From contig NZ_AMZO01000015.1 of NCBI RefSeq assembly GCF_000331515.1, forward strand, positions 1 to 64,000: DNA of 64,000 nt, written 5' to 3'. Below the pieces are notes generated by a model that was not told the DNA's origin, made no database searches, and saw only the letters and a program-made list of their open reading frames with translations. This DNA is from Photobacterium marinum (GTDB lineage: Bacteria; Pseudomonadota; Gammaproteobacteria; Enterobacterales; Vibrionaceae). A program made the position numbers and the translations under genes. Shown here one piece after another: positions 44,251 to 52,583 of the stretch; the stretch's first letter is position 1; every line of letters begins with the position of its first letter.

Positions 44251-44547
44251 TCAGAAGTAGATATCCAATCGTGTCTTACAATTATTCTCATTTCCTGAAC
44301 CTATCATTTCGTCATACGGGCTGATCATTTCAAAAATGGCATGACTGAGGCCAAGGCTTTTAAGGTGACATTTTGCTTCATCGAGAGAGCGGGTTAATAG
44401 GGTTTGATGTTGCTCGTTTTCCAGATGATAGAAATTACCTTTGTTATCTTCAGCGCCGACAAGGTAATGAGTAGCATCTGCGGTATTGAGGATTGTTGGG
44501 CTGAACCGACGGCTTTTTAACATCAACAACAATTTTTCCTGAGTCAT
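44251..44547 (-). CDS. small DUF6482-like protein
   Basis: A 98-residue cytoplasmic protein with no signal peptide. The pattern of a central H-Y-L-V-G strand, an R-S-L-D-E-A-K-C-H-L-K helix and a late Y-D-E-M-I-G-S segment followed by R-L-D-I matches the small DUF6482 proteins of gammaproteobacteria (which end ..D-E-M-x-G.. L-x-I). The function is unknown. AAGGA lies before the ATG. It stands alone, with a weak AGCCC/GGGCT hairpin just after the stop. Confidence 0.65.
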   Translation of the reverse strand: MTQEKLLLMLKSRRFSPTILNTADATHYLVGAEDNKGNFYHLENEQHQTLLTRSLDEAKCHLKSLGLSHAIFEMISPYDEMIGSGNENNCKTRLDIYF

Positions 44548-44700
44548 AGGATGTCCTTACTTTTTAAACTTCAAGATTAATACGAATGACTTCGTTGCGG
44601 GGATCAAAAGGAAAGTGGTAGGAGAGGTCAATATAGGTGAAAGCCAGCCTGAAGATGAATGTGAATCAAAGGCTGGCTTATTTGGGGGGAGGCGAGAAAA

Positions 44701-45312
44701 TCAGCTCTCTTTCAGGTAGGCACACAGGAACTGAGCGACCGCCATTTCGATTGCGATCTTCTTTGCATCTTCTTTCGCAGGTGGAACATGAACCAGCACC
44801 TGAGGCCAGAACAGGGTTGATTTCAGAGCTCCGATGAACTGTTCAGAGGCGATTTTTGGATCGGCGACATCAAGCTTTCCCGCTTCAATCCCGGCTTCAA
44901 TCCATTTGGTTAGTCCTTGTCCGCCTTCAAGTTGCTTAACTTTATCCAGCATAATGGTAGCTGACGCTCCTGAGCGCATACACTCCGAGAGTACCATGCG
45001 TGCCAGAGACACAAAGTTAGGGCAACACAACAAGGTTGCTTCTCTCTCTGCGATTTCTACCAATTGCGCTTTGATTGATTTTTCAGGCTCAAACGGAATT
45101 GCACTGAATGTCTGCACATACGATAGCATGCGTTCAATAATCACACTGAATAGGCTCTCCTTCGTCGGGTAGTACTTGTACAGTGTGCGTTTTGAAACCT
45201 CGGCTTTTTTCGAAATGGCTTCCATACTCGCCTGTTCCAGTCCCTTGTCCTGAAAAATTTCAATTGCAGCAAGGATAATATTTTCCTGTTTAATTTCAGC
45301 GACTTTAACCAT
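44701..45312 (-). CDS. TetR-family transcriptional repressor
   Basis: A 203-residue TetR-type regulator. Residues 8-55 are the DNA-binding domain (I-L-A-A-I-E-I-F-Q-D-K-G-L-E-Q-A-S-M-E-A, then I-S-K-K-A-E-V-S-K-R-T-L-Y-K-Y-Y). The AefR-like C-terminal domain contains L-A-R-M-V-L-S-E near residue 105. It is divergent from the metallo-hydrolase gene; two palindromes of the same design lie in the 108 bases between the starts, so it probably represses both genes. Confidence 0.87.
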   Translation of the reverse strand: MVKVAEIKQENIILAAIEIFQDKGLEQASMEAISKKAEVSKRTLYKYYPTKESLFSVIIERMLSYVQTFSAIPFEPEKSIKAQLVEIAEREATLLCCPNFVSLARMVLSECMRSGASATIMLDKVKQLEGGQGLTKWIEAGIEAGKLDVADPKIASEQFIGALKSTLFWPQVLVHVPPAKEDAKKIAIEMAVAQFLCAYLKES

Positions 45313-45334
45313 TTGTATCCTAATGATGAATTTT

Positions 45335-45358
45335 AAAGTAAACGATCGTGTTTACTTT
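45335..45358. promoter_or_regulatory. TetR operator 1
   Basis: Perfect inverted repeat AAAGTAAAC / GTTTACTTT around GATCGT, in the divergent promoter region, 23 bases before the tetR start. Confidence 0.75.
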
Positions 45359-45379
45359 TGGAAAAAGAAGGTTATCATC

Positions 45380-45405
45380 AAAAGTATACACCGTCGTTTA
45401 CTTTT
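45380..45405. promoter_or_regulatory. TetR operator 2
   Basis: Second repeat of the same design, AAAAGTATAC / GTTTACTTTT around ACCGTC, with one imperfect pair. It lies 16 bases before the metallo-hydrolase start. Confidence 0.72.
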
Positions 45406-45420
45406 GAGGCTAGTCATAAA

Positions 45421-46602
45421 ATGAACACAACTCATAAAGCATCTCTGGTGGCATTAGCCAGTGCACTGGGTCTTGCCTTGTGTGGTAGTGGCAATGTCGA
45501 GGGCGATCATGTTCGCAGTGAGGAAATTCGACAGGAACGTATCGCCAAATCTCCCCAGTTTGTTGATGGGAAAGTTGTGTCACATTTACCGAAAGTAGAC
45601 ATGGGTGAAGGTATGCTGTCGATGATGTGGAAATTTTTCATTAATCGCGCTCAGTATAAGCCGCAGCAGCGCCTTCAGTATCAGGCCGTTGATACTTATT
45701 TGCTTGAAGAACCAAGTCAATCGTTGCGGGTGACCTGGCTGGGGCATTCGTCGTTGTTTCTTGAAGCGGATAAAACCCGGATGCTGATTGACCCGGTTTT
45801 TGATTATGCAGCACCGGCTCCCTTTGCCAACTGGTTCCAGCGTAATGTGGATGCGCCGGTGAGTCGCGATGATTTGCCATTGCCTGATGTGATTATCATT
45901 TCTCACGATCATTATGATCATTTGGAAGAAAGTACCGCGCGCTATTACGCCGATAAAGATGTGAAATTCTTTGTTCCGCTGGGTGTAGGTCGCCATCTTG
46001 AAAAATGGGGTGTTAAACCGACAAACATTGAAGAGTTTGATTGGTGGGAAAGCCAGAAGATCAATTCGGTGACCATTACTGCCGCACCGGCCAACCATAA
46101 CTCAGGCCGTAGCTTGTTTGACAGTAATACTACCTTGTGGGCGTCATGGGCAATTCAGGCCGATGCCGGAAGTATTTTTTATAGCGGTGACTCAGCCTAT
46201 GGTGAGCACTTTAAGGAAATTGGTGAGCGTTTAGGCCCGTTCGATGTGTCTTTCCTCGAAGTGGCGGCGGACATGAAAAATGGTCGGGGGTATCCGGTTG
46301 AAGGCTGGGGACATATGCAGGCTTCTCACACCATGCAAGCGCACTTGGATTTGAGAGCAGATAAATTGTTCCCGGTTCACTGGTCTACTTATGAGCTGTT
46401 CCTGCATCACTGGGACGATCCGGTGAATGATTTGGTAGCTGAAGCGGAAACTAACCATGCTGATTTGGTTACTCCACTGGTTGGTGAGTCTGTTGATTTC
46501 TCGCAGTCTGTCAGGACAACATACTGGTGGCAAAGCGATGTCGACTGGCTGGACTTTTCGAAGTTAGCCAAGGCTGAAGCCGCTTACCAGGCAGAGCAAT
46601 AA
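45421..46602 (+). CDS. exported metallo-beta-lactamase-fold hydrolase (UlaG/NAPE-PLD-like)
   Basis: A 393-residue metallo-hydrolase. N-terminal hydrophobic segment (residues ~8-21), ending L-A-L-C-G-S-G. This could be a signal peptide, but the residue before Cys is Leu, so the lipobox is not standard. Metal motif H-D-H-Y-D-H near residue 160, with W-L-G-H-S-S-L-F-L-E at the domain start, A-P-A-N-H-N-S-G-R, Y-S-G-D-S-A-Y and a late P-V-H-W-S. The group includes UlaG-type lactonases and N-acyl-phosphatidylethanolamine phospholipase-like enzymes; the substrate is unknown. The start at 45421 was preferred over 45358 because the longer form overlaps operator 2. Regulated by the divergent TetR gene. 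Confidence 0.84.
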   Translation: MNTTHKASLVALASALGLALCGSGNVEGDHVRSEEIRQERIAKSPQFVDGKVVSHLPKVDMGEGMLSMMWKFFINRAQYKPQQRLQYQAVDTYLLEEPSQSLRVTWLGHSSLFLEADKTRMLIDPVFDYAAPAPFANWFQRNVDAPVSRDDLPLPDVIIISHDHYDHLEESTARYYADKDVKFFVPLGVGRHLEKWGVKPTNIEEFDWWESQKINSVTITAAPANHNSGRSLFDSNTTLWASWAIQADAGSIFYSGDSAYGEHFKEIGERLGPFDVSFLEVAADMKNGRGYPVEGWGHMQASHTMQAHLDLRADKLFPVHWSTYELFLHHWDDPVNDLVAEAETNHADLVTPLVGESVDFSQSVRTTYWWQSDVDWLDFSKLAKAEAAYQAEQ

Positions 46603-46615
46603 TCAATAATGACGT

Positions 46616-46635
46616 GGGGAGCCAATGTGCTCCCC
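46616..46635 (+). terminator. terminator of the metallo-hydrolase gene
   Basis: Stem GGGGAGC / GCTCCCC with a 6-base loop, followed by ATTTCTATTTC. Confidence 0.7.
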
Positions 46636-46805
46636 ATTTCTATTTCTAGTACTTTTACTGGCTCATCATCAAACTCTCGTTGGGAGTTTCTTCCTAAAGC
46701 ATATTTTTCAATTATTCCAGAAAGTGAGCTTGCAAGAAAACTGTCACTTTCTTCTACTCATTTCCTTCTAAGATTAAATGGTTATGTCACAATGGGGGAA
46801 TTTGC

Positions 46806-47276
46806 GTGAAAATCCTGTTTATTTGCCGTCACAATTCTTGCCGTAGCATTCTTGCTGAAGCAATAGCAAAGCGCTTTTTGCCTGATCGCTTTGAGGTTCG
46901 CAGTGCCGGAAGTGAACCGTTGGGCGAGCTTCATCCTTATATCTCAAATTATATCGAAGCGATGGGACTGTTTCCTTGTGATTTTCGAAGTAAATCCTGG
47001 GAAGAGCTGACTGACTACCATCCGGATATTGTGATTTCAGTTTGTGACCAACAGCATGGAGAAGCCTGCCCGAACTGGTTAGCGGATGGCATCAGGGTTA
47101 ACTGGGATATCAATAACCCGCTGGAAGATAGTGTCAGCCAGCAGGAGTTTGATGAGCTGTGCCACAAGGCATCGGCCTCATTGAAACAGCGGATTGATAA
47201 ACTGAGTGGCTATTATTTTGAAAATATGGAGCGGGATGAAATTATACGGGCTTTGGAGAACCTGCACGACAGGTAA
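46806..47276 (+). CDS. ArsC-like low-molecular-weight phosphatase family protein
   Basis: A 156-residue protein with the LMW-PTP/ArsC P-loop C7-R-H-N-S-C-R13-S at the N-terminus (C-x5-R). Arsenate reductases of this family use a DP motif for the general acid, usually after a conserved Trp. Here the segment reads V-N-W-D-I-N-N-P-L-E-D, with Asn in the usual Asp position before Pro. That may weaken classical arsenate reductase chemistry or shift the acid to another residue. The start is GTG at 46806 with GGGGGAA upstream; there is no ATG in frame before the P-loop. No arsR, arsB or acr3 gene is adjacent. Confidence 0.78.
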   Translation: MKILFICRHNSCRSILAEAIAKRFLPDRFEVRSAGSEPLGELHPYISNYIEAMGLFPCDFRSKSWEELTDYHPDIVISVCDQQHGEACPNWLADGIRVNWDINNPLEDSVSQQEFDELCHKASASLKQRIDKLSGYYFENMERDEIIRALENLHDR

Positions 47277-47362
47277 CTTTACAAGTGTGGTACTCAACTG
47301 CCAACTATGTTCATCTGAATACTGAGATGATTTCAAGTACGTAATTGCATTGACCTCCATGC

Positions 47363-47977
47363 ATGACTAACAAAACGGATTTAATAATGACAATGAATAA
47401 GCTCGAAGGCGTTTTGACGTTTTTGCGAGCTGCTGAGCAATTAAAAAATACGATGCGCAGTGCCTATACCTCTGAGGGCAGACAAGAAAGCACAGCTGAA
47501 CACACTTGGCGTCTGTGCTTGATGGTTATGATGTTCGAGCATGATTTTCTGGACATCGATTTTACCCGGTTACTGAAAATGTGCATTATTCATGATTTGG
47601 GGGAAGCAATCAGTGGTGATATTCCGGCAATCGAACAAGTACCGGGGCAGGATAAAGCACAGCAGGAAAGACTGGACTTGCAACAATTGATAGAGCCGTT
47701 GCCCGGGTATCTTCAACAGGACATTTTGTCACTGTGGGATGAATATGAGCAGGCATCTTCACCTGAAGCAAAATTGGCAAAGGCAATGGATAAGCTGGAA
47801 ACACTGCTACAACATACGCAAGGAGATAATCCGGAGTCATTTAATTACGGATTCAACCTTATGTATGGCAGGAAATATACAGATAGCTACGAACTGACAG
47901 CCCAAATTCGTCAGTTGCTGGATGTTGAAACTGAAAAGCTAGCCAGAAGCAACGATACAATGCCAGAGGTTGGATAA
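47363..47977 (+). CDS. HD-domain hydrolase (HDDC2/YfbR-like)
   Basis: A 204-residue metal-dependent phosphohydrolase of the HD superfamily. Metal residues are seen in S-T-A-E-H-T-W-R (His), I-I-H-D-L-G-E-A (the HD pair) and a later A-M-D-K-L-E-T (Asp). The layout fits 5'-deoxynucleotidase YfbR and human HDDC2-like proteins, which remove phosphate from (deoxy)nucleoside monophosphates. The substrate is inferred from family. Start uncertain: the frame has ATGs at 47363, 47387 and 47393 and no strong ribosome site; 47363 is the longest. Confidence 0.8.
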   Translation: MTNKTDLIMTMNKLEGVLTFLRAAEQLKNTMRSAYTSEGRQESTAEHTWRLCLMVMMFEHDFLDIDFTRLLKMCIIHDLGEAISGDIPAIEQVPGQDKAQQERLDLQQLIEPLPGYLQQDILSLWDEYEQASSPEAKLAKAMDKLETLLQHTQGDNPESFNYGFNLMYGRKYTDSYELTAQIRQLLDVETEKLARSNDTMPEVG

Positions 47978-48109
47978 TACGCCCATCAATCTGTTTGCCA
48001 CTGATAGGTGGTTGTAACTAATCGCCAGTCTCTTGTTTGTTAAAGGGCTTACCAGATTAAAGGGCTAAGCTAAAACAAATTAAACAAACATTGTTAGCGA
48101 GAGGCTGGT

Positions 48110-48709
48110 ATGAAGATTTTACTTATCGGGGCGACAGGAACTATCGGTAAGGCGGTGGCGACGCGCCTTGGGGCTGAACATGAAGTGATTGCCGCCGGTT
48201 ATACCGAGGGAGATGTGCAGGTCGATTTGGCCGATGCTGACTCCATCAAAGCCATGTTTGAGCTGGTAGGCAAAGTGGATGCAATTATCTCAACAGCCGG
48301 TCAGGCAAGGTTCGCTCCTTTTAACGCATTGAGTGATGATGATTACCTGTTGGGCCTGGAAAATAAACTGATGGGGCAGGTGAATTTAGTTCGCTATGGA
48401 GCTGATTACGTTAAGCTTGGTGGCTCTATTACTCTGACTTCGGGAGTATTGTCACGTAAGCCTATGGCGGGAAGTGCTTCGATCAGTATGGTTAATGGTG
48501 CGCTGGAAAGTTTTGTCCGTGCTGCCGCATTGGAGCTACATCAACTAAGATTAAATGTTGTAGCACCAGTTTTCGTTAAGGAAACTATGGCTATGATGGG
48601 ATTGGATACAGAAAGTGGTGTGTCTGCCGCAGATACCGCAATTGCCTATGAGGTAGCGGTAAATGGTGAAATGCACGGCGAGACATTAGACATCACTGAC
48701 TATATCTGA
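48110..48709 (+). CDS. atypical short-chain dehydrogenase without the Y-x3-K pair
   Basis: A 199-residue SDR with cofactor motif G-A-T-G-T-I-G-K-A (residues 7-15) and S-T-A-G-Q near residue 62 in place of N-A-G. At the usual Y-x3-K site it reads S-I-S-M-V-N-G-A-L-E, so the catalytic Tyr and Lys are both absent. A known small-SDR group (about 200 residues) shares this sequence style, including K-L-M-G-Q-V-N-L-V, S-G-V-L-S and V-N-G-A-L-E-S-F-V, so the loss is family-wide rather than a local mutation. Enzymatic activity is doubtful or uses different residues. AGAGGCTGG lies before the ATG. Confidence 0.85.
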   Translation: MKILLIGATGTIGKAVATRLGAEHEVIAAGYTEGDVQVDLADADSIKAMFELVGKVDAIISTAGQARFAPFNALSDDDYLLGLENKLMGQVNLVRYGADYVKLGGSITLTSGVLSRKPMAGSASISMVNGALESFVRAAALELHQLRLNVVAPVFVKETMAMMGLDTESGVSAADTAIAYEVAVNGEMHGETLDITDYI

Positions 48710-48746
48710 TTGAACACTCGCTATTTGTTTAGACATTTTCTTTTTT

Positions 48747-48778
48747 GCCCGACCCTCGCTGGTTGGGCGTTGTTTTTT
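48747..48778 (+). terminator. terminator of the SDR gene
   Basis: Stem GCCCGACC / GGTTGGGC (one wobble pair) with a 6-base loop, then GTTGTTTTTT. Confidence 0.82.
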
Positions 48779-48881
48779 AGCTTAGTGAACTGAACTGACG
48801 AATGGTTTGACACCGAAAATGCATTAGCTCATTATAAATCCACGATTTATGTGAAACATCTTCTGAAGCAGGTACCTGAGT

Positions 48882-49184
48882 ATGGCAATTTCTGCCTTTC
48901 ATTCTGGCGTCAACATGATTAACCAGTCTCAAAGCATGGTGACTTCTGCTGCAAAAGATATTCAGCAATCGACCCTTCCATCGGATAATCCGGTTTCACA
49001 AAACCAAAGCTCAAATCTGGCATTATCTTCGGCCCCCTCTGCCGTCAATTCTCTTTCATCTGATGAAACTATTACCAAAGCCGCAACAGATCTGTTGCAA
49101 GCAAAAACTTATAATCAGGCCGGAGTGAATGTTGTACGCCGGGCCGATGAAATGGCAGGTACTTTGCTGGATATAAAGGTTTGA
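48882..49184 (+). CDS. small protein resembling flagellar rod ends
   Basis: A 100-residue, serine- and glutamine-rich protein. The first 20 residues (A-I-S-A-F-H-S-G-V-N-M-I-N-Q-S-Q-S-M-V) and the last 20 (V-N-V-V-R-R-A-D-E-M-A-G-T-L-L-D-I-K-V) are of the kind seen at the N- and C-termini of flagellar rod and hook proteins, whose terminal helices form a coiled coil. The middle is low-complexity. It may be a flagellar-related small protein or a secreted structural protein; no flagellar gene is near. AGGTACCTGAGT lies before the ATG. Confidence 0.6.
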   Translation: MAISAFHSGVNMINQSQSMVTSAAKDIQQSTLPSDNPVSQNQSSNLALSSAPSAVNSLSSDETITKAATDLLQAKTYNQAGVNVVRRADEMAGTLLDIKV

Positions 49185-49433
49185 CCTCTGCCTGGTTCTC
49201 TTAAAATTCTTTGTATCCTTTCATTCCCTCACCGTAAGTATTGATTTGTCAAAATAGTGCTAGTTATTGAGATATAAGAGTTAATTAGAAGGCAAATTAG
49301 TCCTTAACACGGATTTTCCCTCTCATATGTCAGACATGCGAGCATTAACGCATTGCTATCGTCAACGATAAAGAGGCGCACATCGCCTTATTAATAACAA
49401 CGTCTTTATTTGGCTAGTTATGGAGTGTTTATT

Positions 49434-50807
49434 ATGAATACTTCGACGTACTTGCTGTTGGCTGTAACGTTGACAATGATGGTTGCCTGTCGGGCAGATA
49501 CAGAAGATGGATTTGGAGGCGAGGCTGACGCTGCTTCAGTGTCAGATACTGATATACCGGTTGAGGCACCGCCGGCTCCAACAGAACAGCCCCCGGTTTC
49601 TTCTGAACCACCTGCATCAGAACCGGCACCCGTACCCACGCCCGACCCTCCGGCTGAGGAGCCCGAGCCCAGAGTCGATATTGATGGTTTGCCGTTGCCG
49701 GATTTAAGTGTGAGTCATGACTATGAAGCTTATCTTGAAGCCCGGCCAGAATATTACACATCACAGAATTCACCGTTTGGTAATGTAGATACTCAGGATA
49801 ATACGCCGTTTGCTAATCCGGTGAAGAACAACGGAGCGAACTTGGGACGGATTTTGTTTTACGATGTTCGTTTGTCGGCAAATAATACAAAGGCTTGTGC
49901 ATCATGCCATATTCAAAAGCATGGTTTTACCGATCCTGAGGTGTTTAGTACTGGGTTTGAGGGCGGTAAAACAGGTCGACATTCAATGAGTTTGAGTAAT
50001 GCAACCTATTATTCGCCAAAGAGTTTCTTTTGGGATGAGCGCGCCGCCACCCTGGAAGATCAGGTGCTAATGCCGATTCAGGATCCGGTCGAAATGGGCA
50101 TGAACCTGTTTGATTTGGAAGTAAAATTGGCCGAGACTAGCTTTTATGCTGACTTGTTTACTCAGGCTTTTGGCGATGAGGCGATAACCAGTCAGCGCAT
50201 TTCGCTGGCTTTGGCACAGTTTATTCGTTCTATGGTGACTTACCAGTCGAAATACGATCAGGCGTTTGTTGCCGGAGAGTGGGATAACCCAAATTTTGAA
50301 GCCGTCTTTACAGAGCAAGAGATGCTGGGTCACAAGTTGTTCTCAGGCTTTCCGGAAGGCCCTCGAAGCTCTCTCGGATGTATCGCCTGTCATCAGACAT
50401 CAGCGCATACCTCTGATCGCTCTCATATTAACGGCCTTGATGCCGATACCAGCAGTGACCCTGGGGCAGGGGGCGGTTTCTTCAAGTCGCCGTCACTGAG
50501 AAACATTGCAGTCGGTGCACCATATATGCATGACGGTCGTTTCGCAACGTTGATGGATGTGGTTGAGTTTTACAACAGCGGGGTTCAGGCTCACCCGAAT
50601 TTGAGCCCGGATCTGAGAGATTCAAGAGGACGGCCAGTGCGGTTTAACTTATCGCAAGAAGATAAAGAGGCGCTGGTGGCTTTTATGGAGACTCTGACGG
50701 ATGAAACGTTCTTAACCAATCCGATTTTTGCCAATCCGTTTCCGGAGCCGGTTTCTGAATCAGACAACGATACTGATTCGGCAGAAGGTGCAGAGTTGGG
50801 AAATTAA
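49434..50807 (+). CDS. di-haem cytochrome c peroxidase-like lipoprotein (MauG family)
   Basis: A 457-residue lipoprotein. The signal residues end at M-M-V-A-C (Cys19). A proline/glutamate-rich linker follows (residues ~40-80, repeated A-P-x-P and P-E-P motifs), then a bacterial di-haem peroxidase domain with two C-x-x-C-H haem motifs (C-A-S-C-H near residue 150, C-I-A-C-H near residue 313). Further marks are F-W-D-E-R-A-A-T-L-E-D-Q and K-S-P-S-L-R-N-I-A, with Y-M-H-D-G-R-F shortly after (haem ligand side). It reduces hydrogen peroxide or oxidises a protein partner in the periplasm. The start at 49434 has GGAG upstream and begins exactly at the signal peptide; the frame runs 8 codons further. 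Single gene with its own terminator. Confidence 0.86.
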   Translation: MNTSTYLLLAVTLTMMVACRADTEDGFGGEADAASVSDTDIPVEAPPAPTEQPPVSSEPPASEPAPVPTPDPPAEEPEPRVDIDGLPLPDLSVSHDYEAYLEARPEYYTSQNSPFGNVDTQDNTPFANPVKNNGANLGRILFYDVRLSANNTKACASCHIQKHGFTDPEVFSTGFEGGKTGRHSMSLSNATYYSPKSFFWDERAATLEDQVLMPIQDPVEMGMNLFDLEVKLAETSFYADLFTQAFGDEAITSQRISLALAQFIRSMVTYQSKYDQAFVAGEWDNPNFEAVFTEQEMLGHKLFSGFPEGPRSSLGCIACHQTSAHTSDRSHINGLDADTSSDPGAGGGFFKSPSLRNIAVGAPYMHDGRFATLMDVVEFYNSGVQAHPNLSPDLRDSRGRPVRFNLSQEDKEALVAFMETLTDETFLTNPIFANPFPEPVSESDNDTDSAEGAELGN

Positions 50808-50821
50808 TGACGAGGCAAGTA

Positions 50822-50851
50822 AAAAGAAGCCAGCACTTGCTGGCTTCTTTT
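50822..50851. terminator. bidirectional intrinsic terminator
   Basis: Perfect 13-bp stem AAAAGAAGCCAGC / GCTGGCTTCTTTT with loop ACTT between the convergent peroxidase and DUF1190 genes. Confidence 0.9.
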
Positions 50852-50859
50852 GATACAAA

Positions 50860-51471
50860 TTATCCCCCCCAGCTTTTGCTTCCTGAGGAACTTTTGCTCC
50901 AGCTGGATTTGGCTGAGACGGAAGAGCCGAAACCACCACGGGAGATAGTGCGGCTTACTGTTGGTTTTGGTTTTAAGTGATCTTTACTGACACTGACTTT
51001 GGTTTTTTTATAACGGCTGCTGCCATAGTCGTAACCGTCAGCAGTGATCCAGCGATCATAAAAAATACTGCCCCTGTAGTATGAACTGAACATCGGCTGT
51101 GAATAGTAGCCGCGGTTGCTGTCCATCAAGCGGCCGAACATAAAGCCAGCCATTGCTGGCATGAACCAGTTATTTTGTGTCCGCATACAGGTGTTGTTAC
51201 CGAATTCGGCTTCACAGTCATATTCGCGCTGGTATTTAGGCGCGGTTCGCTCAGCTTCAGTCAGCGCAAACTGGTAGGCAGCCCGACATTCCTGGCTGTA
51301 GTTCGGGTTATCATCGATACAGTCATTCAGGGAGTGATAAATTGTCCCTTCATGTTTATCGCTGCAGCCAGTCAGAAATGCGCCTGCAAAGGCGACAGAA
51401 ATCGGAGCTACCGAGAAAGTGCGCCAGTTTTTGCGCATACTCGGCAGAACAACTTTCTTGCTTCGTTTCAT
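50860..51471 (-). CDS. DUF1190 lipoprotein (YgiB/YjfM-like)
   Basis: A 203-residue exported protein. A basic N-terminus (K-R-S-K-K-V-V-L-P) precedes a hydrophobic segment and a lipobox-like F-L-T-G-C (Cys36). DUF1190 marks are the spaced cysteines in L-N-D-C-I-D-D-N-P, E-C-R-A-A-Y, Y-D-C-E-A-E-F-G and T-C-M, and a serine/glycine/lysine-rich C-terminus ending K-S-W-G-G. The E. coli relatives ygiB and yjfM precede an ATP-grasp ligase gene. Here the gene is last in the operon and the ligase lies 28 kb away. Function unknown, linked to envelope stress. Confidence 0.82.
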   Translation of the reverse strand: MKRSKKVVLPSMRKNWRTFSVAPISVAFAGAFLTGCSDKHEGTIYHSLNDCIDDNPNYSQECRAAYQFALTEAERTAPKYQREYDCEAEFGNNTCMRTQNNWFMPAMAGFMFGRLMDSNRGYYSQPMFSSYYRGSIFYDRWITADGYDYGSSRYKKTKVSVSKDHLKPKPTVSRTISRGGFGSSVSAKSSWSKSSSGSKSWGG

Positions 51472-51481
51472 GCGCAGGCTC

Positions 51482-51898
51482 CTAGTAGGTCATGCAGGCG
51501 GCGTTAAGCAGGCCGACTGATACCGATGTTGCAGCCATCAGAATACCAGCCGGGATTTCTCCGGCCTCAATACGTTCGACAATTTTTGGCATAAAACCAA
51601 AACGTACAATGTAGAAAGCAATAAGCTGGGCAATAAGTGCGATAATACCCCATAGTGCGAAGTCAATCAGGTTGACTGAGTTGCTTGCCGCGCCAGCAAT
51701 TGCAAGGCAGTAGCCAAGAATAGAACCAGCCAAACCAATAGCCGCTGCAGTATTTTGCTGGTCTTTTACCAGCTTCCATTCGTCATGCGGTGTAAAACGT
51801 ACGTAAATAATTTTGAATAGCAGTAAAAAGGCCAAAGAAAGTGCAAAATAAAGCAAAAATGCACCAAGGCCTGCAAGTGAATCTGAAAGAACTTCCAT
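51482..51898 (-). CDS. yjfL: DUF350 membrane protein (YjfL-like)
   Basis: A 138-residue membrane protein with four hydrophobic helices in two DUF350 repeats: A-F-L-L-Y-F-A-L-S-L-A-F-L near the start, then A-A-I-G-L-A-G-S-I-L-G-Y-C, L-I-A-F-Y and A-G-I-L-M-A-A-T-S-V-S-V-G-L-L-N-A-A-C-M. DUF350 proteins accompany PspA-like proteins in the yjfIJKL cluster. The ATG at 51898 has AAGGA 5 bases upstream; the longer frame overlaps the YjfK-like gene. Confidence 0.83.
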   Translation of the reverse strand: MEVLSDSLAGLGAFLLYFALSLAFLLLFKIIYVRFTPHDEWKLVKDQQNTAAAIGLAGSILGYCLAIAGAASNSVNLIDFALWGIIALIAQLIAFYIVRFGFMPKIVERIEAGEIPAGILMAATSVSVGLLNAACMTY

Positions 51899-51920
51899 GG
51901 GGTTCCTTATTAAAGTTGAA

Positions 51921-52553
51921 TTATCCAATCAGTTTAAAATCTGTCGGGGTTAGATTGATGCCAGTGCTGATTGCAAGGCATCGTTCCGCGCGGTTATTCG
52001 TTATTTTTTCTTCCCCGGCGACCATCAGTGATTCTGCAATATCGTTACCCACATCACGCTCGTAAATCATGACAAACTGATCAGTTTCGCTGATATTGCC
52101 GTTTTCCAGCCAGGTTTTCTCAGTCATGGCGACCGGACGGGAGTTGTCCCACACTTTTTCAAAGCGCTGACCTTCAAGTTCCCAGGATGGTTGAACAATT
52201 TTATTTTCCAATAAATGATTCCATTCACTGTTGTTATCAACCGGTTTGCTGTCATAAAAATAAAATAGCTTCACTTCGCTGACATCGGCTTCACCAGTAC
52301 CGTGGGTTAACACCTGTACAAAGCCGTCATCATCGGTGTAATAACGAAGCAGGCGGGTTTGTTCATCAAGGCAGACTTCGCCGACAGCTTTGATCAGCTG
52401 GGTACGAGCAGCTCCTTCAATGATCAGATCCGGCTCAATCAGGCGAAGTTTCAGATCATCAAGTTCAAATGCTCCGCCTAGCCTTAATCCCAGAATTTCC
52501 GGACTGAGCGGTTTTTCCGGGGCTGGTTTCTTTTTCTTAAACCAATCAAACAT
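51921..52553 (-). CDS. yjfK: DUF2491 protein (YjfK-like)
   Basis: A 210-residue soluble protein starting M-F-D-W-F-K-K-K-K-P, typical of DUF2491 (YjfK). Further marks are L-G-G-A-F-E-L-D near residue 25, R-Y-Y-T-D-D-D-G-F-V-Q-V near residue 70 and Y-E-R-D-V-G near residue 165. The function is unknown; the gene occurs with pspA-like and DUF350 genes. GGAG lies 5 bases before the ATG and the DUF350 gene starts 22 bases after its stop. Confidence 0.85.
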   Translation of the reverse strand: MFDWFKKKKPAPEKPLSPEILGLRLGGAFELDDLKLRLIEPDLIIEGAARTQLIKAVGEVCLDEQTRLLRYYTDDDGFVQVLTHGTGEADVSEVKLFYFYDSKPVDNNSEWNHLLENKIVQPSWELEGQRFEKVWDNSRPVAMTEKTWLENGNISETDQFVMIYERDVGNDIAESLMVAGEEKITNNRAERCLAISTGINLTPTDFKLIG

Positions 52554-52583
52554 AGTGACTCCTGAATATCGGGTTCAGCGGTT

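Noticed and set aside
46609..46809. 66-codon frame overlapping the ArsC-like start
   Set aside because: It begins inside the terminator of the metallo-hydrolase gene and has no recognisable content. The 4-base overlap with GTGA is probably chance.
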